Of a stretch of 64,000 nt of DNA, positions 57,640-64,000 are shown piece by piece. The translations under genes and the position numbers were made by a program. Source of the stretch: Hibiscus mutabilis (Eukaryota > Streptophyta > Magnoliopsida > Malvales > Malvaceae); contig CM033747.1 in NCBI GenBank assembly GCA_019671005.1, forward strand, positions 24,765,188 to 24,829,187, in the 5' to 3' direction. The stretch's first letter is position 1, and each line of letters begins with the position of its first letter. The notes under the pieces were generated by a model. It was not told the origin of the DNA. It did not search any database and saw only the letters and a list, made by a program, of their open reading frames with translations.

Positions 57640-60060
57640 TGTAACACCCTTGACCCGGATGTCACATTTGGGCCCCGAGCCCAAAACCCATACCGTTTAA
57701 AATTTCCCTTTTTCAAGCCCAACATGACAAGTCCAATAAAAACATAAGTCCATACATTTAAAACGTAGTTAAATCCAGAAGTTTAAACTGTAATCAAGGA
57801 GCTCCATTTACAAATATTAAAACATTCGACTTTGACCAAATTAATACAAAATAAGAGTTACAAATTACATATAGGGTCCTATGAAATACATAGCCCATTA
57901 CATCTAGTATTTGTACTCAACCGCTAGAGTCGATGTTGAAATCCAACCTTGATGGTGCTCCTTCAAGCCTTACGCTAACCTACTAACATGTGAACGAAAA
58001 CAACGATTCCGAACGCTAAGCTAACAAGCTCAGTGCATACACCGCCACCGAACCATGCTTCATGGAAATCATAAATAAAGTAATGCAACAGAAATGATAT
58101 CATAGCAATATAGCATTGACGCTACCATAACCGCCTAAACACATGGCATTATGAATGTATGATCACGCACACAGCTCATACAGGAACCGTATACACTTAC
58201 ATAGCATCACACAGATAACATAATTATGTATATAGAATGGGGCCCGCGTCCACTAAACATCGAGATCCCGCATTCTAAGCAAGGCCCGCGTCCATTAAGC
58301 ATCGGGATCCTATACTCAAGGGATGAGGCCCGCGTCCACTAAGTATCGGGATCCAACATCCATGCCTAGAATCTCACATCAAGCATCTTCGAATAAGGCC
58401 CGCGTCCACGTAGCATCGGGATCCAACATTCGGGAATATTCAAGGTGTTGCACCATACATAGGGTATCCAATCCTAGCAACAAGGGATGACACGATTACC
58501 TAGGCGTCCCTCAGCACACAAAAAGGACCCTAATTTACCAAACAGTCTCGATCGATCAACCTAGGATCCCTATGGGTTTCTACCTCACATGGTTTACCCA
58601 ATATTTACCAAGTCATTAGCCGATTATTCCACATACGGTGTTAAAATCTCCATTTCTCAATTTTAGTATTCATTTTACACCTTAAAAGACCCTAAAGGCC
58701 CTATGCCTCGAATTATAGGACCCCCGAACGTAAACTCAAATTTCTTGGGCAGAATGCCCAGCGAGTATCGATACTCTTAAGTGGGTATCGATACTCTCCT
58801 CTAGGTACCGATACTCGGCCATGAGTACCGATACTCATTTTACGTTCGAAAGATTTGAACCTGCAAGCCGTACCGATACGCTACATCACGTACCGATACC
58901 CCTTTTTGGTACTAGGATCTCCCTGTACCGATCTACAACTGTATCGGTACACCTATCCACGCGTACCGATACGTGGGCCTCTCATAGGCAATGTAATAGT
59001 ACATACCGATACGAGCCATTGCGTACTGGTACGTTAAGGCGTCACTGGAATTCTTGTTTGCAAGGGGGTACCGATACACGGGGAGGCATACTGATACTCC
59101 CCTAACAACTCTTCCCCCATTATACTAAGGTGTACCAATACCCTAGCCCCGGTATCAGTACTCGGGCCCAATTTTCAAACCCTGGTACGAGTTTCACCTA
59201 AAAACCCTGTTTAACCTAGATGGTTAAGCCCTAAACCATCCCTACAAGTTATGATGATAGTATTAAGTGGATTTCTATCGATTTTAAGCCATTTAAACCA
59301 CCGTTTTAAGATTTGCCATTAAAAACCACACAAGCCCTTGCCAAGACCAAAAACACCAAAACATGTTTCAAAGCTTAACTTCATGATTTCCATGAAACTA
59401 TGAAAGTTAGTAATGTACTAACCTTAGCTTAGCTGATAATACAAAGCCTTCCTCCCAAGCTTCAAGCTTTCCTCTCTTTTTAAGCCTTGGATGAGCTCCC
59501 AACCTCTTTCACTACACGATGAGAGATTACAAACGCATTACAACGTTGTTGGAAGATAATGGAGGCCAAAAACATAAACTAAACCAAAGATTAGAGCTTC
59601 CAAACTCCAATCACGTCCAACCCTCTCAAACCTCCAACAACCCCTTCTTTCTCCAAACCATACAAAGCTTACCTTGAAATGTAGATCCTTACAAGCTGGT
59701 AAAACCTCCCTCAACAAGGCAAACGTGATTCTTACTTCAAACTCTCAAAATCCTACCTTTGATATGGGTGTTTTGGGAGAGATATAGTGTTTGAAATGAG
59801 AGGAAGATGACATTAAGGCAAGGTGATCTCACCTCCCTGCACAATAGAAAAAATAAGTAAGCATCCCCCCTTTCACTCTTCAAATTAAGCTTTTACTATA
59901 GTACCCCTCTCCTCTCTTCTCAACCCAAACCAACCACCACTTGAGCCCAACACCCAAGCTAGCCCAAAGGGATCCTAAAAGCCCAAGAACACGATTCAAA
60001 TACGAGGCCCATGCCCTGATCAAACCCGACCCTCAGATTTCCAGAATCCGGGTCGTTACA
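57640..60060 (-). mobile_element. solo LTR (Ty3/gypsy, Tekay-like), minus orientation
   Basis: Plus strand TGTAACACCCTTGACCCGG ... CCGGGTCGTTACA. Perfect 5-bp duplication TTAGG (57635-57639 and 60061-60065) that restores the host LTR word 'ccccttaggagta'. Same family as 23661-26184 in the opposite direction. Contains four copies of 'aggcccgcgtccac.aag.atcgggatcc' (58241, 58282, 58326, 58396) and about 15 TACCGATAC-like words (58765-59165). Confidence 0.88.
58241..58430. repeat. four-copy short repeat in the solo LTR
   Basis: 'ggcccgcgtccactaa(a/g)catcg(a/g)gatcc' at 58241, 58283, 58327 and 58397, spaced 42-70 bp. Confidence 0.8.
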
Positions 60061-60572
60061 TTAGGAGTATAGGTTGACTTTTTACCAAGTTAATTACTTG
60101 AAAAACTCACTATAGACATATAGGTGTTAAAAGTAGTGAACTTAGGGTATTGTCATCGACAGAGGCAATACTAACTTAAAATATGCTCGGCAATAAAACT
60201 GAAGTTTAATGTTACTAATTGCTATCTTTACTAGTGTGAAATCCAAACATCTCTTGCCAAGTCTACCAATCATCTTTACACCATTTGTTTGCCAATCTAC
60301 CTGGGTTTTTTCTTCCTTTTCCTTTATCCTTTTAATTTCTTCAGTTAAAACCTCAAACAGATTGCCATCATCTTTATTTTATACTTTATAAGTATTTATC
60401 GTGGCATTTAATTTCTAGACAATCTATGTGGATACGACACTATTCTCACTACTATATTAGTTGTTGGTCATGTATACTTGCACGTAAAAAGATATATTCA
60501 TGGCATTATTTACTTGAATAATTACGCAGAATCCTCAACCTTTTGCTAGGAAGTATTTCGTCAACAAGTTTT

Positions 60573-60590
60573 TGGTGCCATTGTCGAGGA
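60573..60590 (+). promoter_or_regulatory. primer binding site, tRNA-Asp type
   Basis: TGGTGCCATTGTCGAGGA differs from the plant tRNA-Asp complement (TGGCGCCGTTGCCGGGGA) at four positions, mostly C-to-T or G-to-A. Supports the Athila-like assignment. Confidence 0.75.
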
Positions 60591-60621
60591 TTGCAATGAG
60601 ATTAATTATTTTGATTTTTGC

Positions 60622-61850
60622 TTGTTCTTGTTTTTTATATTATTAATTTTGTTTATGACCATGAGCATCAGTGCTAGGGAAGATCTTGAATACGACCCAG
60701 AAATTGAAAAAACCCTATGCAGGTTAAGAAGAGAACATCAAGAAATGGCTTTTAACGGGAACGGTGAGTTAGAAGGTGTCCAGAATAATGCCAATAACCA
60801 AGATTACCTGAAATACCTACCGTCATACCTTCCACCCCTGCTATTACTATTCAAATACCTGAAGAATTACCTATCAGAGAACACTTAGCACCAACTATGG
60901 ATAATTTGCTGCTAGGACTGATTAGTCTAGAGGTAAATATGGCTAACTTTGAGCTTAAACTAGTAATGATTCAAACGTTAATGAATGTAGGTCAATTTGA
61001 TGGATCACTTACTGGAGACCTAAGACAACATTTGAAGCAATTCATGGAGGTTTGTCAACTATTTAAACAACCTAGTGTGACTGAAGAGATAGCAAAACTG
61101 AGGTTATTCTCATTTTCTTTGAGAGATAGAGCAAAATTGTGGCTAAATTCTTTGCCACCTGGTTCAGTTACTACGTGGGCAGATTTATGCCAGAAGTTTC
61201 TTCTAAGATTCCAGCCACCTAAACTAAATACCAAGCTATAGAGTGAAATCATTACCATTATACAAGCTGATGATGAGACTTTGTATGATGCCTGGGAGCG
61301 ATTCAAGGACCTGTTGAGAAGATACCCCATACATAGATTCCCTACTTGGACCTAGATAAAGACTTTTTACAACGGACTCAATGCTCATGCCATGATCGTT
61401 GTAGATGTTTTGGCAAACGGCTCGTTGCTAGATAAGAATTACACGGATGCCTATGAAATCCTTGAAAGGATTACCACCAATGATCTCTAATACCTTACCG
61501 CTAGATTAGGAATCGAGACGAAAGTATCTGGAAAGTTAAAGCTTGATGCACTTTATCTATCAATGCTCAAATTGCCAACCTCACTGATATAGTGAAGAAA
61601 ATGCAAAAGCCTGCTGAAGTCTAAGAAGTGAAGGCATTGGAACCATTTTGCACTATTTGCGGAGATGATCATATTGTGGAGGAATGCCCAGCAAACTCAG
61701 AATTGGTGTATTTTGTTGGAAATTACTATTGCAATAACAACTCGTACTCCAATACATATAATGTGGGGTGGAAGCAGCATCTAAAATTTTCATGGTTGAA
61801 CCAGGGAGGTAACCAATTTAATGCTCAGTGTTAGAGCACCAATGCACCAC
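60622..61850 (+). pseudogene. Athila-like gag, broken
   Basis: Structural protein of the virus-like particle. 60660-60890 'MSISAREDLEYDPEIEKTLCRLRRE'-type N-terminus, a stop, then 60897-61241 with the retrotransposon gag core 'LRQHLKQFMEVCQLF', 'LRLFSFSLRDRAKLWLNSLPPGSVTTWADLCQKFLLRF' , continuing after a stop as 'DETLYDAWERFKDLLRRYP' and 'YNGLNAHAMIVVD'. The zinc knuckle 'CTICGDDHIVEECP' is at about 61648-61690 (CX2CX4HX4C kept). Several stops; not functional. Confidence 0.85.
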
Positions 61851-62513
61851 CAGGTTTCAACCAAAATATGATGCCACATAGAGCACTGAATAACCTACCT
61901 CCAGTGCAAATATCTTTCAATAAGAACACCCTGAAGTATTATATAGAGCATAACGATGCAACTGTCTAGAGTTTAGCAGCATCTATGAGAAACTTAGAGG
62001 TTCAGATAGGACAAATTGCCAGTGCACTTAGTACCAGACCTACGGGAACTCTGCCAAGTGAAATGGATGATTCTTGGCAAAAAGAAAGGGAATAATGCAA
62101 AGTTGCCACTCTCCGAAGTGGCAAACAAGTTGAGAATTTAACATAGAAAAATACCCAATTAATTGCCATAAGAATAAATCAGTGCTAGCAAAAGAAACCA
62201 AGGAAGCTAAGAAAGGGGAAGCAAGCATTAACAATGCCAGATCTCAATCTGATGCCAACACCACCTCGGCAAAACCAGTAGAGCCAGTATTTGCCTACCC
62301 ACCACCACTGTTTCTACAGAGACTTTAGAAACACAAGCAAGATTAATAGTTCAAGCGATTCTTGGAAGTCCTTAAACAATTGCAAGTTAACATACCATTA
62401 ATGGAAGCCCTCAAACAAAGGCCCAATTACGTTAAATTCATGACGGACATCTTATCAAAAAAGAAGAAACTGGGTGATTTTGTGACTGTGCACTTACTAA
62501 GGGATGTACTGCA
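61851..62513 (+). mobile_element. gag-protease spacer of the Athila-like element
   Basis: Broken frames with recognisable wording ('LRNLEVQIGQIAS', about 61987-62025; 'VLKQLQVNIPLMEALKQRPNYVKFM', about 62375-62445) that in Athila-like polyproteins lies between gag and protease. Confidence 0.6.
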
Positions 62514-62965
62514 ATGATAACCAAAAGATTGCCACCAAAACTAAAAGATCCTAGTTGCACTATTGGCAATAAATTCATGGGTAAAACACTGTACGATTTG
62601 GGAGCCAGCATCAATTTAATGCCAATGTTAGTTTTCAAGAAACTTAATATTGGAGAAGCAAGGCCTACCACAGTAACACTTCAACTGGTAAATCGATCTT
62701 ATGCATATCTCAAGGTAAGATTGAGGACGTTTTGGTAAAGGTAGATAAATTCATACTCTCTGCTAATTTCATTATTTTAGAATATGAGGCTGATACTAAA
62801 GTCCCAATAATACTGGAAAGACCATTTCTTTCCACAGATAGGGCATTAATTGATGTCAAAAAAAGTGAACTGACTATGCGTATGAATGACCAGCAGGTTA
62901 TGTTTAACGTTTTGAAAGCTCTTAAACTGCAGATGAACCTAAAAAATGCGAAGTTATTGAGCTAA
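62514..62965 (+). pseudogene. Athila-like aspartic protease
   Basis: Retroelement protease that cleaves the polyprotein. 'LYDLGASINLMPMLVFKKL' contains the catalytic D-x-G-A-S form used in Athila-like elements. 'ADTKVPIILERPFLSTDRALIDV' is the second conserved part. A frameshift near 62725-62735 separates them. Follows gag in the normal order. Confidence 0.82.
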
Positions 62966-63360
62966 TGGAATCTATTTTTTATGAGAGCATAACATTGATC
63001 TGCTAGGGAACAGAAACTAATGTCATAGAGTAGGATTATGAAAATATGACGAGTGAAGAATTTGAAGAACCTAGTATGTTGAATGAAGTCACTAGTTATC
63101 ACAAGATACGTGAGTCACTTGAGTTAACGGGTCAAAAAATAAAGCACTAAAACCATCTATTGAGGAGCCATCGCAATTGGAACTGAAACCATTGCCAAGT
63201 CACCTCAAATATGCCTACTTGGGAAATAATTCCACTTAGCCAGTGATAATTATAGTTGATTTGACTATGGGCCAGGAAGAAAGATTGTTGGACAAGTTGG
63301 AAAGCTATAAGAAAGCCCTAGGTGGACCATAGCTACTATATGAGGGATAAGCCCAACAAT

Positions 63361-64000
63361 TTGCATGCATAAGATCATTTTGGAAGACAACCCTTGCAAA
63401 ACAATTGAAGCTCAAAGGAGACTGAATCCCAGCATGAAGGAAGTAGTCAAGAAAGAAGTCATAAAATGGTTGTATGTCAGGATAATCTATCCCATTTTTG
63501 TTAGCTCGTGGGTCAGCCCAGTTCAGTGTGTGCCAAAAAAGGTGGAATGACTGTGGTTCAGAACAATAAGAATGAATTAATCCCCTCAAGGACCGTAACG
63601 GGTTGGAGGGTATGCATGAACTACATGAAGCTAAATGATGTCACACAGAAGGAATATTTCCCGCTGCCCTTTTATTGATCAAATGTTAGATAGACTGGAA
63701 AGGAAAGCATTTTATTACTTCTTGGACAGTTAATCAGGCAATAATCAAATTGCCATTGCTCTAGAAGATTAGGAGAAGACAACGTTCACCTATCTATATG
63801 GATCGTTCGCTTTCAGAATAATGCATTTTGGCTTGTGTAACACTCTAGCAACGTTCCAACGTTGCATAATGTCAATCTTCTCAGATATGATCGAGAATTT
63901 CTTAGAAGTCTTCATGGAGGACTTCTCTATTTTTGGCAAAAGCTTTAAGGAATGCCTTCAGAATTTGGAACTTGTCCTTCAAAGATGCATTGAAACCAAT
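63361..64000 (+). pseudogene. Athila-like reverse transcriptase, partial, runs off the window
   Basis: 'RRLNPSMKEVVKKEVIKWL', 'YPIFVSSWVSPVQCVPKK' and, after a frameshift near 63540, 'PSRTVTGWRVCMNYMKLND' are RT fingers; 'FPLPF' follows; after further breaks 'FAFRIMHFGLCNTLATFQRCIMSIF' and 'VFMEDFSIFG' (catalytic box; 63914-63922 encodes Met-Glu-Asp, where the family has MDD). Multiple stops. RNase H and integrase would lie right of the window. Confidence 0.85.

Larger units (their letters stand above)
56761..60566 (+). mobile_element. 5' LTR of the right-hand Athila-like element (with nested solo LTR)
   Basis: Starts TGTGTTAACTCC inside the LTR of the minus-strand element and ends 'cgtcaaca' before the PBS at 60573. 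Without the nested insertion (57640-60060 plus one duplication copy) it is about 1.38 kb, like the LTR at 905-2325, with which it is colinear. Confidence 0.8.

Noticed and set aside
58821..59105. 94-codon frame in the solo LTR at 57640
   Set aside because: Translation of the TACCGATAC word cluster; a matching frame in the other LTR (24569-24901) has the same origin.

Overview
The window is AT-rich nuclear DNA of a flowering plant. It carries plant-type retrotransposons (Athila-like and other Ty3/gypsy, Ty1/copia, L1-type LINE, SINE-like), Mutator-like and hAT-like MITEs, and one dicot host gene with plant introns. The repeat families remind me of a woody or Malvaceae-type dicot, but that is only an impression. 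A 401-bp run of N shows it is a draft assembly.

The only intact host gene I can support is a CER3/WAX2-type cuticular wax gene on the minus strand (15577-21381, 11 exons, 624 codons, open throughout). Its intron 4 carries a 1.5-kb long-arm Mutator-like element with a perfect 9-bp target duplication. Its intron 8 carries MITE-like sequence with a degenerate telomere-like core.

Layout: 1-2325 is the 3' end and 3' LTR of an Athila-like element, inserted into a minus-strand LINE ORF1 (2309-3345). 3370-6184 holds LTR fragments and Mutator-like elements. 6230-14900 is an old tandem duplication; copy 1 is split by a full-length, degenerate L1-type LINE (about 6676-11419) and copy 2 by a hAT-like MITE that itself contains a Tat-like solo LTR and a SINE. 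15577-21381 is the wax gene with its promoter. 22135-34109 contains MITEs, a 4.8-kb Mutator-like element split by a solo LTR, and a second solo LTR. 34117-40807 is mostly AT-rich debris with an assembly gap, a copia LTR fragment and a MITE with a perfect 9-bp TSD. 40808-45945 is a deleted Athila-like element. 46110-64000 is a multi-layer nest of LTR elements.

The nest is the most informative part. A small minus-strand LTR retrotransposon (433-bp LTR, initiator-Met-type PBS, internal region about 2.7 kb) carries an HSP90 fragment fused in frame to a chloroplast-RH3-like DEAD-box helicase fragment, so it looks like a gene-capturing retroelement. Its 3' LTR was split by a 7.4-kb non-autonomous element with no recognisable gag-pol (TSD AGCAG) whose internal region is an array of CGTCGGTG-type repeats and purine tracts. 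Its 5' LTR was split by an Athila-like element (gag, protease and RT visible, running off the window), and that element's 5' LTR was in turn split by a 2.4-kb solo LTR (TSD TTAGG). Apart from the wax gene nothing in the window looks like a functional protein gene; the order of insertions can be read from the nesting.
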